A stretch of DNA of 64,000 nucleotides. Source: Polaribacter vadi. GTDB taxonomy: Bacteria; Bacteroidota; Bacteroidia; Flavobacteriales; Flavobacteriaceae. A program made the translations under genes and the position numbers. Shown here piece by piece: positions 55,641-64,000 of this stretch. The DNA is taken from NCBI RefSeq assembly GCF_018861005.1, contig NZ_JAHKQL010000034.1, forward strand, positions 186,001 to 250,000, read 5' to 3'. The stretch's first letter is position 1; the number at the start of each line of letters is the position of its first letter. The notes below the pieces were generated by a model. That model was not told where the DNA came from. It saw nothing but the letters and a program-made list of their open reading frames with translations, and did not search any database.

Positions 55641-56030
55641 ATGGAAAAAAGAATTAAAGTTACTTGTGCAATCATTCAATTTAATGATAAAATTCTAGCT
55701 GTACAAAGAAGTGATACAATGAAACTACCTTTAAAATGGGAATTTGCAGGTGGAAAAATAGAAAAAGGAGAAACAGATATTGAATGCATTAAAAGAGAAA
55801 TATTTGAAGAATTAAATATTAAAATTGAAATTAAAAAAAGGCTAACTCCTGTAGCTTATGAGTATCCAGATTTTAAAATTAAATTGATTCCTTTTTTAAC
55901 TGATTATATTTCAGGAGAACTAATCTTAAAAGAGCATTCAGATTTTGTTTTAGCTCATAAAAAAGAATTAATTAACCTAGATTGGGCTGAATCAGATGTA
56001 CCTATTTTGAAAGAATTTTTAGCATTATGA
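55641..56030 (+). CDS. NUDIX (MutT-like) nucleoside triphosphate pyrophosphohydrolase
   Basis: The 129-residue enzyme has a NUDIX box (about 37-59), GGKIEKGETDIECIKREIFE followed by ELNI, with the metal-binding Glu residues present but Asn where Gly is usual. Its short MutT/NudG-like form suggests hydrolysis of (d)NTPs or modified nucleotides. Its stop overlaps the ATG of the helicase gene (ATGA), so the two proteins are made together, pointing to a shared job. Confidence 0.88.
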   Translation: MEKRIKVTCAIIQFNDKILAVQRSDTMKLPLKWEFAGGKIEKGETDIECIKREIFEELNIKIEIKKRLTPVAYEYPDFKIKLIPFLTDYISGELILKEHSDFVLAHKKELINLDWAESDVPILKEFLAL

Positions 56031-59000
56031 ATCAAGGAATCTACGAAGAATTAATTACACAACTTATCAATGAGAAATTAAGTGAAATTGATAAGAATAA
56101 ATTCTTTTTAAAGAAAAGTCCCATTGATAAAGTGGAGGCTTCAAGTATTCTTTCTAAACATTTAGCCAAAACATTAAAACAAGCTTTTGGATTTATTGGA
56201 AAAACGAAAGTCGATGAACAGATTAAAATAGCGAATAAAATAATCATTTTACTTAAAGAAGAACTAAATAAACAAGAATTTGATGAAGATTTAATAAATG
56301 TTGAAGGTGAAATTTTAAAAGCTGTGTTCTCTAAAGCTGATGCTCATTTTTCAAATTTAGATTTAAGACTCAAAGAAATTACACCATATACAACCTTAAC
56401 TCAAAGTGAACTTTTTACAGGCGGAAATGGAGGTTTATCCTTAGAAAGTGAATTAAAAAAAGAGATTTTATCGTCAAATCAAATTAATTTATTAGTTTCT
56501 TTTATTAAATTTAAAGGAATAATTATTCTTGAAAAAGAATTAAGAGAATTTACTGAACGAGGAGGGAAATTAAAAGTAATTACTACAACTTATATAGGGG
56601 CAACAGATTACAAGGCTATCCAATTACTCGCTAAACTGCCTAATACAGAAGTTAAAATATCTTATAATACTTCAAACGAAAGATTACACGCAAAAGCTTA
56701 TTTGTTTTATAGAAATTCAGGCTTTCATACTGCATATATTGGTTCATCTAATTTTTCAAGGTCTGCTTTAACTGATGGTTTAGAATGGAATTTAAAAGTT
56801 ACAACTAAAGAAGTTGGTCATATAATTGACAAATTTCAGAAAACATTTGATGCCTATTGGCAAAGCGATGATTTTGAATTATTTGATGATATCATACACA
56901 AAGAAAAACTACAAAATGCACTAAAGCAAAGTAAGTTTAGTAAACCTTATGAAAACACAACTGCTTTTTTTGATATCAAACCATTTCCATATCAAAATGA
57001 AGTTTTAGAAATACTAGAAGTAGAAAGAACTGTACACAACAGGTATCGTAATCTTGTAGTTGCAGCAACAGGAACAGGGAAAACAGTTATTTCTGCTTTT
57101 GATTATAAACGATTTAAACAAGAAAATACTTCTGCTAAGTTACTTTTTCTAGCACATAGGAAAGAAATATTACAAAAATCACTATCAACTTTTCAAGGTG
57201 TTTTAAGAAATAATAATATTGGAGAACTTTGGGTTGATGGAATAGTTCCTAATAATTTTGAATATATATTTGCATCTATACAAACAGTAAATAATCAATA
57301 TAAAAATCATAATTTAACACCTGAATATTATGATTATATTATTATTGATGAGTGCCATCACCAAAAAGCCAATAGCTATCGAGAAATAATCAATTACTTT
57401 AAACCAAGAGTACTTCTTGGACTTACAGCTACACCAGAACGAATGGATGGTGGAGATATTTTAGAGGATTTTAATAATAAAATTGCAGCAGAGATAAGAT
57501 TACCTGAAGCAATGAATAGAAAATTACTTTGCCCTTTTCAATACTTTGGTATTACAGATAGCATTGATTTAACAAATGTTAAATGGGTTAGAGGTAAATA
57601 TGTTGCTAGCGAGTTAACTAATTTATATACTGAAAGTGATAGAAGAGTAAGAGAAATAATTGATGCATTAAACAAGTACACAAAAGATGTTACTGATGTT
57701 AGAGCTTTAGGTTATTGTGTGTCTATGGAACATGCAAAATACATGTCAGAAAAATTTACTTTAGCAGGATTTAAAGCTGATTATTTAACAAGTAAAAACA
57801 GTAACGACAGGGTTTTTATTCGTCAAAAATTAGAAAAAAAAGAAATCAATTATTTATTTGTTGTTGACATGTTTAACGAAGGTATTGATATCCCTGAAAT
57901 TGATACTGTGCTATTTTTAAGACCAACAGAAAGTTTAACTGTCTTTTTACAACAATTAGGAAGAGGTTTAAGACTGCATCAAGATAAAGATTGTTTAACT
58001 GTTTTAGACTTTGTAGGGAATTCTAAACCAGAATACAATTTTGAAAGTAAGTTTAGGGCCTTAATTGGTAAAACAAATACAACTGTTAAAAAAGAAGTTG
58101 AAGACAATTTTCCTCATTTACCATTAGGATGCTCAATAATACTAGAGAAAAAAACAAAAGAAACAATTCTTAAAAATATTTCTGCTGCAACCTCTTTAAA
58201 TAAGAGTAAATTAATTCAAAAAATTCAGCAGTTTCAACACGACACTAATTTACCTTTAACTATTGGTAACTTTAGCACTTTTTACAATATTCCTTTACAA
58301 TTTATCTATAAAAGAGGAAGTTGGAAACGCTTGTGTCAACTTGCGGGTAAAATAAATCATTTCTCTTCAGAGAATGAAAAAGAAATTGTTTCTGCAATTT
58401 TATACAAATGGCTTTCAACAAATTCTTTAAGTTATTTTTCTTTTATTCTAAAAATTGCAAAACTAAATTTCAATATAAAAATTTCAGAATTTTCATCTAA
58501 TGAAAAGACAATGCTTCTAATGCTGCATTATGATGTTTGGAGACAAGCAGGTGGTTTTGATTCTTTGGAAAAAAGCATTAAAGCAATTGGTTCAAATAAT
58601 GTTCTAATTAAAGAAATAAAAGAAGTCCTTGAGGTTTTAATAGAAAACATCAGCTTTAAGGAATTACCAATTCTGCTTCCTTATGAACAACCATTAAAGT
58701 TACATAGTCGTTATACCAGAGACCAAATTTTAGTAGCTTTTAAGCTAAGTAGTTTTGATGTTAAGTCATCAAATAGAGAAGGAACTGCAGAAAATAACAA
58801 TTTAAAAACAGAAGTGTTATTCATCAATCTAATGAAATCCGAAGAAAATTTTTCGCCTTCAACAATGTATGATGATTATGCTGTAAATGAATTATTGTTT
58901 CATTGGCAAACTCAAAACCAATCAAGACCCGATAAAGGTAAGGGCTTGTCTTATATCAACCATAAAAAAAATAAAAAAAGAATCTTGCTTTTTGTTCGTG

Positions 59001-59164
59001 AAAAAGCTAAAAATGAATATGGTAAAAGCTTAGGTTACGTATTTATTGGAGAAGGGAATTTAAGAGATTATTATGGTTCTAAACCCATGAGTATAAATTG
59101 GGAACTAAAAGAACCAATGCCACATTATTTATGGAAAGATGCTGCTAAATTGTCTTTAGGATAA
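56027..59164 (+). CDS. PLD-nuclease / SF2 helicase / DUF3427 protein
   Basis: The 1045-residue protein has, in order: a helical N-terminus (1-120), a phospholipase-D-type nuclease domain (about 125-285) with one HxK motif (H221, K223) and GSSN (239-242), an SF2 helicase core with Walker A AATGTGKT (346-353), DECH (441-444), GLTATPER and QQLGRGLR (642-649), and a C-terminal DUF3427 region (about 860-1045, with FSPSTMYDDYAVNELLFHWQ and GYVFIGEGNLRDYYGSKPMS). The architecture combines nucleic-acid unwinding and cleavage, as in several phage-defence enzymes. It is coupled to the NUDIX gene. Domain calls are firm, defence role is inference. Confidence 0.9.
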   Translation: MNQGIYEELITQLINEKLSEIDKNKFFLKKSPIDKVEASSILSKHLAKTLKQAFGFIGKTKVDEQIKIANKIIILLKEELNKQEFDEDLINVEGEILKAVFSKADAHFSNLDLRLKEITPYTTLTQSELFTGGNGGLSLESELKKEILSSNQINLLVSFIKFKGIIILEKELREFTERGGKLKVITTTYIGATDYKAIQLLAKLPNTEVKISYNTSNERLHAKAYLFYRNSGFHTAYIGSSNFSRSALTDGLEWNLKVTTKEVGHIIDKFQKTFDAYWQSDDFELFDDIIHKEKLQNALKQSKFSKPYENTTAFFDIKPFPYQNEVLEILEVERTVHNRYRNLVVAATGTGKTVISAFDYKRFKQENTSAKLLFLAHRKEILQKSLSTFQGVLRNNNIGELWVDGIVPNNFEYIFASIQTVNNQYKNHNLTPEYYDYIIIDECHHQKANSYREIINYFKPRVLLGLTATPERMDGGDILEDFNNKIAAEIRLPEAMNRKLLCPFQYFGITDSIDLTNVKWVRGKYVASELTNLYTESDRRVREIIDALNKYTKDVTDVRALGYCVSMEHAKYMSEKFTLAGFKADYLTSKNSNDRVFIRQKLEKKEINYLFVVDMFNEGIDIPEIDTVLFLRPTESLTVFLQQLGRGLRLHQDKDCLTVLDFVGNSKPEYNFESKFRALIGKTNTTVKKEVEDNFPHLPLGCSIILEKKTKETILKNISAATSLNKSKLIQKIQQFQHDTNLPLTIGNFSTFYNIPLQFIYKRGSWKRLCQLAGKINHFSSENEKEIVSAILYKWLSTNSLSYFSFILKIAKLNFNIKISEFSSNEKTMLLMLHYDVWRQAGGFDSLEKSIKAIGSNNVLIKEIKEVLEVLIENISFKELPILLPYEQPLKLHSRYTRDQILVAFKLSSFDVKSSNREGTAENNNLKTEVLFINLMKSEENFSPSTMYDDYAVNELLFHWQTQNQSRPDKGKGLSYINHKKNKKRILLFVREKAKNEYGKSLGYVFIGEGNLRDYYGSKPMSINWELKEPMPHYLWKDAAKLSLG

Positions 59165-59181
59165 CTAAAAAAATAAAAATT

Positions 59182-59372
59182 AAAAAAGAAACAGGAACGA
59201 TATTTGTGATTTACAAAAATGATGTTCATTTAGGAAATGAAACAGCACTAAATAAAACGATGCAATCAAGAAATATCTAATTGCATCGTTGTATGAAAAC
59301 CTTTCAGAAGATTTAGAATTTGTTTCTTTGTACTCCGCAAAAAATGCAATTAAAGGAACTCATTTCTTATAA
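59182..59372 (+). pseudogene. Possible decayed gene fragment after the helicase
   Basis: Two overlapping frames look coding but are broken. One (59182-59280) reads KKETGTIFVIYKNDVHLGNE and stops; the other (59256-59372) reads NDAIKKYLIASLYENLSEDL then EFVSLYSAKNAIKGTHFL and stops. Joined by a frameshift near 59256 they would give a protein tail of about 55 residues. A hairpin AACGATGCAA / TTGCATCGTT (59256-59265, 59281-59290) lies at the junction. No family is recognised. Confidence 0.3.
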
Positions 59373-59386
59373 AATAATAATTAACC

Positions 59387-61048
59387 CTAAAACTTATACT
59401 CTTTCAAAGGCTTAGGAAATTTTTCTGGATTAGCAGCCAAGTGGTATCTAGGATCATCAATATCTTCTACAATAATATCCGTAAAAATTGGGCTAGCTTT
59501 ATATAGTAAAACTTTACAATCTTCGCTTAAATGTTTTAATACAATTTTTTTATCAGCTGCTTGGTATTTTTGAACTAAAGCAAAAATAGCTTCTATAGCA
59601 GAATGATCAGAAATACGAGCTTCAACAAAATCGATAACCACACTTTCAGGATCATTTTTTATATCAAACTTTTCGTTAAAAGCAGCAATACTTCCAAAAA
59701 ATAAAGGTCCCCAAATTTCATAAACTTTTGTGCCATCTTCTCTAAAACGTTTTCTAGCTCTAATCTTCTTGGCATTTTCCCAAGCAAAAGCTAAAGCAGA
59801 AACGATAACACCTAAAAAAACAGCCACAGCCAAGTCTACAAAAACAGTAACAGCAGATACTAAAATTAAAACAAAAGCATCCGATTTTGGTATTTTCTTT
59901 AAAATTCTAAAACTTGACCAAGCAAAAGTTTCTATCACCATCATAAACATAACACCTACTAAAGCTGCAATAGGTACCATTTCTATGTATTTATCAGCAA
60001 AAAGAATAAAAGTTAACAAGGTTATTGCCATCATTATACCAGACAAACGTCCTCTACCACCAGCATTAATATTAATTACAGTTTGTCCTATCATTCCACA
60101 ACCTCCTGTACCACCAAACAAACCAGAAATAATATTTCCAGAACCTTGTGCAATACATTCTTTATTTCCATTTCCTCTTGTTTCTGTCAATTCATCAACC
60201 AAATTCATGGTCATTAAAGTTTCTATTAAACCTACAGAAGCCGCTAAAAAAGCAGGCAATGCAATAAATTGTAAAGTATCTAAATTAAAAGGTAAATTTT
60301 GCCATAAAGCTAAATTCGGAGTTGGGAATTCGCCTTTTAAACCTGTTCCACCACCTTCTATAATATAAGAACCTACAGTTGTTGTATCTATATTAAAACC
60401 GATAACTATTAAAGTAGTAACTAAAATTGCGGTTAATGCTGCAGGTAATTTTTTAGTGATTTTTGGTAGCAACCAAATAATGGCCATGGTTAATAAAACC
60501 AAACCAATCATGGTATACAGCTCAGTACCTTGCATAAAAGTACTTTTATATTGGTTAACGCCTTCTGCAGATACAGATAATGATTTATGAGAAAACATTT
60601 TTACCTGTGCAATAAAAATAACGATAGATAAACCGTTTACAAACCCCATCATTACAGAATGCGGAATTAAACGAACAAATTTTCCTAATTTAAAAACACC
60701 TGCAAAAATTTGAATGATTCCCATTAAAATAACACAAGCCATTAAATAGAAAAAGCCCATATTTTCTACTGGCTGATCTAATAACATTCCTTTGGTATGT
60801 CCTTCAGAAATCATGTGTACAAAAATTACTGCTACAGCACCAGCAGCACCAGAAATTAATCCTGGTCTACCTCCAAAAATAGCCGTAATTATTCCGATAA
60901 TAAATGCACCAGAAAGTGCCATTAATGGGTCTATTTGTGCCACAAAAGCAAAAGCAACCACTTCTGGAATCATAGCTAAAGAAACTGTAATTCCAGCTAA
61001 AACGTCATTTTTAGCATTAGGTGTAATCTTTTTGATAAAATTTGTCAT
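59387..61048 (-). CDS. SulP family anion transporter with STAS domain
   Basis: The 553-residue protein has the SulP membrane domain (about 10-425; ten or more helices, with LAGITVSLAMIPEVVAFAFV and GGTGGCGMIGQTVININAGG) and a C-terminal STAS domain (about 445-530, with SVVIDFVEARISDHSAIEAI). It would move sulfate, bicarbonate or another anion; the substrate is not readable from sequence. It is a single gene after the helicase insertion. Confidence 0.9.
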   Translation of the reverse strand: MTNFIKKITPNAKNDVLAGITVSLAMIPEVVAFAFVAQIDPLMALSGAFIIGIITAIFGGRPGLISGAAGAVAVIFVHMISEGHTKGMLLDQPVENMGFFYLMACVILMGIIQIFAGVFKLGKFVRLIPHSVMMGFVNGLSIVIFIAQVKMFSHKSLSVSAEGVNQYKSTFMQGTELYTMIGLVLLTMAIIWLLPKITKKLPAALTAILVTTLIVIGFNIDTTTVGSYIIEGGGTGLKGEFPTPNLALWQNLPFNLDTLQFIALPAFLAASVGLIETLMTMNLVDELTETRGNGNKECIAQGSGNIISGLFGGTGGCGMIGQTVININAGGRGRLSGIMMAITLLTFILFADKYIEMVPIAALVGVMFMMVIETFAWSSFRILKKIPKSDAFVLILVSAVTVFVDLAVAVFLGVIVSALAFAWENAKKIRARKRFREDGTKVYEIWGPLFFGSIAAFNEKFDIKNDPESVVIDFVEARISDHSAIEAIFALVQKYQAADKKIVLKHLSEDCKVLLYKASPIFTDIIVEDIDDPRYHLAANPEKFPKPLKEYKF

Positions 61049-61096
61049 GAAAATCGGCCTGTTTAAGTCCGCAAATATAGTATGTTTTTTAGAAAA

Positions 61097-61693
61097 CTAC
61101 TGCGCTTTATAAGTTGCATACACTATTTTAATGTTCGCGTAAGTATTTTTTAAAATATCTTCAATTTCATCCTCTTTTTTAAACGAAACCTCAGTAATTC
61201 CTTCTTCCAATTGCGGAATTAAAGGTGCACCATAATTCGAGTGCATTAAATACCAATGAGTTTCTTTTAAAATGTAACCATTTTGATGATAAATATGATA
61301 AGTTGTAATTAATTTTTTTGTGATAGTAAGATTAAAAATTCCACATTCTTCTTCAACCTCTCTAATAGCAGCGTTTTCAAGAGATTCGTCTTTTTCAATC
61401 CATCCTTTAGGTAAATCCCAAACTTTATTTCTGTAAATAAATAGCGCTTCTTTTTTATCATTTAAAACCAAACCACCTGCAGCAGAAATAACTCTTAGGT
61501 TTTGTTTAAAGGTTTTCCAATCTTTCTCTAAATCAATAGAGTAGAGTATAATTCCTTTTATTAGTTTCTCGTTTAATCTTCTAAGAATTTCATCAAAAGT
61601 AATATCGTTAAATGCAAAAACAGGAAAAATACTTTCAATTTTTGATGATTGAGTTATAATAATAGGGGTATCATTTACAAAAACTTTATACAT
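61097..61693 (-). CDS. NUDIX hydrolase
   Basis: From ATG 61693 the product is 198 residues. An N-terminal domain (MYKVFVNDTPIIITQSSKIE, about 1-65) precedes a complete NUDIX box, GWIEKDESLENAAIREVEEE followed by CGI (about 101-123). The upstream ATG (61714) would overlap pyrE and lacks likeness. It is back to back with pyrE: start codons are only seven bases apart, a pairing conserved in Flavobacteriia. The substrate is unknown. Confidence 0.88.
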   Translation of the reverse strand: MYKVFVNDTPIIITQSSKIESIFPVFAFNDITFDEILRRLNEKLIKGIILYSIDLEKDWKTFKQNLRVISAAGGLVLNDKKEALFIYRNKVWDLPKGWIEKDESLENAAIREVEEECGIFNLTITKKLITTYHIYHQNGYILKETHWYLMHSNYGAPLIPQLEEGITEVSFKKEDEIEDILKNTYANIKIVYATYKAQ

Positions 61694-61696
61694 TTG
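61689..61696 (+). promoter_or_regulatory. -7 box TACATTTG of pyrE inside the NUDIX start codons
   Basis: It matches TAnnTTTG and ends five bases before the pyrE ATG, so pyrE mRNA would be leaderless. It covers the first codons of the divergent NUDIX gene. Confidence 0.45.
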
Positions 61697-61700
61697 CGAT

Positions 61701-62342
61701 ATGATTTTAAACAAAGATACTGCAAAAAAAACGGCTGAACTTTTGTTGCAAATAAAAGCAATAAAGTTGAGTCCAACAGAGCCTTTTAATTGGGCTTCAG
61801 GATGGAAATCTCCAATTTATTGTGATAATAGAATCACTTTATCTTATCCTTCAGTACGTGTTTTCTTAAAAGAAGAAATTGCTAAAATTGCTGAATTAGA
61901 ATATGGTAAGCCAGATGTTATTGCTGGTGTTGCAACAGGTGCAATAGCCATTGGTGTATTAGTGGCTCAAGAATTGGGTGTTCCTTTTATTTATGTAAGA
62001 CCCGAACCTAAAAAACATGGTAGAAAAAACCAAATTGAAGGGCATTTAGAAAGTGGACAAAATGTAGTGGTTATAGAAGATTTAATAAGTACAGGTAATA
62101 GTAGCTTAAATGCTGTTGCTGCTTTAAAAGAAGCAGGAGCTGTTGTAAAAGGTATGGTTGCTATTTTTTCTTACGGATTTGATGTGGCTACAAAAAATTT
62201 CGAAGAAAAAAACGTAAACTTAAAAACGTTAAGTAATTACGAAAACTTGTTAGAACAAGCTTTAGATAGTAGTTACATCTCTGAAAAAGAATGGTTAACA
62301 CTACAGAAATGGCGTGCCAACCCTAGTGAATGGAATATTTAA
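61701..62342 (+). CDS. pyrE: Orotate phosphoribosyltransferase
   Basis: The 213-residue enzyme has substrate segments FNWASGWKSPIYCDNRITLS and RPEPKKHGRKNQIEGHLESG, and the PRPP-binding motif VVVIEDLISTGNSSLNAVAA (about 128-147). It makes OMP in pyrimidine synthesis. It is followed after 13 bases by an SRPBCC gene. Confidence 0.93.
   Translation: MILNKDTAKKTAELLLQIKAIKLSPTEPFNWASGWKSPIYCDNRITLSYPSVRVFLKEEIAKIAELEYGKPDVIAGVATGAIAIGVLVAQELGVPFIYVRPEPKKHGRKNQIEGHLESGQNVVVIEDLISTGNSSLNAVAALKEAGAVVKGMVAIFSYGFDVATKNFEEKNVNLKTLSNYENLLEQALDSSYISEKEWLTLQKWRANPSEWNI
61712..61719 (-). promoter_or_regulatory. -7 box TATCTTTG of the NUDIX gene inside pyrE codons 4-7
   Basis: It matches TAnnTTTG on the minus strand and predicts a leader of about 12 bases. 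The box is made of the codons for NKDT in PyrE. Confidence 0.45.
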
Positions 62343-62355
62343 AAGCAAATAATAA

Positions 62356-62745
62356 ATGAACATTAAAGGTAATAAAGTAGTATTGCAAAAATCTCAACAA
62401 GAGACTTTTGAATTTTTAACTGAACTAAAAAACTTTGAGCAGTTAATGCCAGAATCTATCCAAAAATTCGAAGTGGATGGAGATTCTTTTATCTTCGGAT
62501 TAAAAGGAATGCCAGAAATTAGATTGGTTTTAAAAAGTGCTACTGAGTATTCTAACATAACTTTAGGTGCTGCAAGTAGTAAATTAGATTTTGAATTGGT
62601 TGCAGATATTAATGCTATTGATGAAAGTTCATCTGAAGTTCAATTAGATTTTAATGGTCAATTTAATGCAATGATGGCAATGATGGTTAAAAAACCATTA
62701 ACCAGTTTTATTGAAACTTTAACCAGTAATTTAGAGAAAATTTAA
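62356..62745 (+). CDS. SRPBCC (START-like) family protein
   Basis: The 129-residue protein fits the polyketide-cyclase/START fold: QKSQQETFEFLTELKNFEQL at the start, a central beta sheet and a long C-terminal helix (MMAMMVKKPLTSFIETLTSN). It may bind a hydrophobic ligand. It follows pyrE by 13 bases and its end overlaps the convergent birA by four bases. Confidence 0.8.
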   Translation: MNIKGNKVVLQKSQQETFEFLTELKNFEQLMPESIQKFEVDGDSFIFGLKGMPEIRLVLKSATEYSNITLGAASSKLDFELVADINAIDESSSEVQLDFNGQFNAMMAMMVKKPLTSFIETLTSNLEKI

Positions 62746-63473
62746 ACGAAAGAAATTTCTTTAATTCCGAATTCTTTAATGGTTTCATCTTCAACTTCAA
62801 CTAAAAGGTTACCAAAACTAGAAATACCTGTAATTTTACCCATAAATAAAACACCATTTTTGTCTTTAAACATAGATGGTGTTTCTTTTTTGTATAATAC
62901 GTTTAAATAATCACTTTCTAGTTTTCTATAATTTTTTAAATTTAATTGATTAACTCTTTCTTTTAGATAATTGATTAACTCTAAAAGTAAGTCATCTAAA
63001 TTATAGTTTATGTTAGTTATCATTTTTAATGATGATGCTTTTTCTAAATAATCTGGATAACTTTCTTGGTTTACATTTAGGCCTAAACCAATAATAGATG
63101 AATAAATTTTATTTTTTCTGATGTTATTTTCTATTAAAATGCCACATATTTTCTTATTTGCTGACATAATGTCGTTTGGCCATTTAATAGAAAGAGCTTT
63201 AATGTTGTTTGCAAATAATACATCAAAAATAGCCAAGCTAATTGCAAAATTCAAGTATTTTTGATGATAAATCTCTAAATCAAAATTTGTGATAAATATA
63301 CTGGTAGTAAGGTTTTTATAGGGTTCAGAAATCCAAGTATTAGCTTGTTGTCCTCTACCTTTTGTTTGCTTGTCTGTAACAACAACAGTAAAGTTATCTA
63401 TTGCAGATTTTTGAGACAATTCTTTTAAAAAAGAATTTGTAGAATCAATGGCACTAAGTTTGATTATTTTCAA
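62742..63473 (-). CDS. birA: Biotin--[acetyl-CoA-carboxylase] ligase
   Basis: The 243-residue enzyme is the short form without an N-terminal DNA-binding domain. The motifs are STNSFLKELS, TKGRGQQANTWISEPYKNLT (biotinyl-AMP loop), LSIKWPNDIMSANKKICGIL and the C-terminal SH3-like cap. It attaches biotin to the carboxylase carrier protein and is divergent from rsfS. Confidence 0.9.
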   Translation of the reverse strand: MKIIKLSAIDSTNSFLKELSQKSAIDNFTVVVTDKQTKGRGQQANTWISEPYKNLTTSIFITNFDLEIYHQKYLNFAISLAIFDVLFANNIKALSIKWPNDIMSANKKICGILIENNIRKNKIYSSIIGLGLNVNQESYPDYLEKASSLKMITNINYNLDDLLLELINYLKERVNQLNLKNYRKLESDYLNVLYKKETPSMFKDKNGVLFMGKITGISSFGNLLVEVEDETIKEFGIKEISFV

Positions 63474-63530
63474 TTGTTAAATAAAGTGTAAACAAGTTCA
63501 ATATTACATAAAAAACTCGCAAAAAAATAA

Positions 63531-63538
63531 TAACTTTG
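63531..63538 (+). promoter_or_regulatory. -7 box TAACTTTG of rsfS
   Basis: It matches TAnnTTTG and lies 22 bases before the rsfS ATG. Confidence 0.45.
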
Positions 63539-63560
63539 CTTTTAAATTAGAATAAAATTA

Positions 63561-63929
63561 ATGACAAAAAAACAAGTAAGCACAGACGATTTAATCGCTG
63601 TAATTATTAAAGGTATTGATGATGTTAAAGGAGAAAACATCCAATTACTAGATTTAAGAGAAATAGAAAATACAGTTTGTGATTATTTTGTAGTTTGTTC
63701 AGGTAATTCTAATACGCAAGTAAATGCAATTTCAGGATCTGTACAAAAAATAGTTAGTAAAGAAATACAAGATAAACCTTGGCATATAGAAGGGCAAGGT
63801 AATTCTGAGTGGGTTTTAATGGATTACGTAAATGTTGTAGTTCATATTTTCCAAAAGCAAGTAAGAGATTTTTATGACATAGAAAGTCTTTGGGGTGATG
63901 CTAAAATCACCGAAATTAACCCAATTTAA
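63561..63929 (+). CDS. rsfS: Ribosome silencing factor
   Basis: The 122-residue protein has the RsfS core: LLDLREIENTVCDYFVVCSG, KPWHIEGQGNSEWVLMDYVN and VHIFQKQVRDFYDIESLWGD. It binds ribosomal protein uL14 and blocks subunit joining in stationary phase. The gene after it is the start of ftsH, a conserved order. Confidence 0.92.
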   Translation: MTKKQVSTDDLIAVIIKGIDDVKGENIQLLDLREIENTVCDYFVVCSGNSNTQVNAISGSVQKIVSKEIQDKPWHIEGQGNSEWVLMDYVNVVVHIFQKQVRDFYDIESLWGDAKITEINPI

Positions 63930-63948
63930 ACCTATTGATTTTATAACA

Positions 63949-64000
63949 ATGAGTGATTCAAATAAAGAGAACAAAAGTAATTTGCCAAAATTTAAATTCA
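63949..64000 (+). CDS. ftsH: Start of ftsH (ATP-dependent zinc protease), cut by the window edge
   Basis: Only 17 codons are present (MSDSNKENKSNLPKFKF). The hydrophilic Asn/Lys-rich start ending in PKFKF resembles the N-terminus of flavobacterial FtsH, which usually follows rsfS. The call rests on synteny and this short start. Confidence 0.6.
   Translation, partial: MSDSNKENKSNLPKFKF

Noticed and set aside
59730..60368. 212-codon plus-strand frame inside the SulP gene
   Set aside because: Its composition is Lys/Thr/Pro/Ile-rich, a mirror of membrane codons on the other strand; the SulP and STAS motifs are on minus.

Overview
The window is low-GC DNA from a member of the Bacteroidota, most likely a marine Flavobacteriaceae of the Polaribacter/Tenacibaculum type. 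This is inferred from: TAnnTTTG -7 promoter boxes in front of many genes, almost no Shine-Dalgarno sites, a type IX secretion (T9SS) sorting domain, Bacteroidota-specific families (RteC, HYC_CC_PP, DUF6660, DUF6952, KTSC), and typical flavobacterial gene neighbourhoods (rluD-PASTA-ddl-coaD; birA-rsfS-ftsH; pyrE-NUDIX). Genus cannot be settled from the sequence alone.

Region 1 (1 to about 22,440) is the right-hand part of an integrated mobile element that continues past the left edge. A CTnDOT-type tyrosine recombinase (20948-22207) sits next to tRNA-Pro(UGG) (22439-22513). At the left are an RteC family regulator, a small helix-turn-helix/excisionase-like protein and a partial conserved ICE protein. 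The cargo between is a heavy-metal island on the minus strand. One set is cusA (Cu/Ag-type RND pump), a TolC-family outer membrane protein, a frameshifted HMA-AraC regulator, an HMA-MauE membrane protein, a DUF305 protein, a large CusB adaptor with metal-binding and DUF3347 domains, and an HMA lipoprotein, ending at a terminator near 11303. The second set is a DUF6660 protein, a CzcA pump fused to its own outer membrane factor, a CzcB adaptor, a Fur-family regulator, an ICMT-like methyltransferase and a Zn/Cd/Pb-type P1B ATPase. Together they would export monovalent copper/silver and divalent zinc/cadmium/cobalt.

Region 2 (22.5-34.3 kb) is chromosomal: a PQQ-type sugar dehydrogenase, thioredoxin reductase, a J-domain/KTSC protein, a lipoprotein, an M28 peptidase, and a beta-oxidation operon (marR, fadB-like, thiolase, acyl-CoA dehydrogenase) with two MarR operator-like sites. 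Region 3 (34.4-39.6 kb) is a plus-strand run: ABC exporter pair, MscS channel, outer-membrane protein, and an NtrC-type regulator lacking a DNA-binding domain. Region 4 (39.5-43.9 kb) holds oxidative-stress genes: ankyrin protein and KatG on minus, then peroxiredoxin, thioredoxin and DUF6952 on plus. Region 5 (43.9-55.1 kb) has cell-envelope and housekeeping genes (rluD, PASTA protein, ddl, coaD), exported hydrolases, a T9SS-secreted lyase-like protein and an isoquinoline-oxidoreductase-type molybdoenzyme pair. Region 6 (55.1-59.4 kb) looks like an accessory insertion: a translationally coupled NUDIX hydrolase and PLD-SF2 helicase-DUF3427 protein, flanked by gene debris; it is the best candidate here for a poorly described (possibly defence) system. 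Region 7 (59.4-64 kb) is core: SulP transporter, NUDIX protein back to back with pyrE, SRPBCC protein, birA, rsfS and the start of ftsH.

The assignments rest on reading motifs, lengths and synteny by eye. No database search was run.
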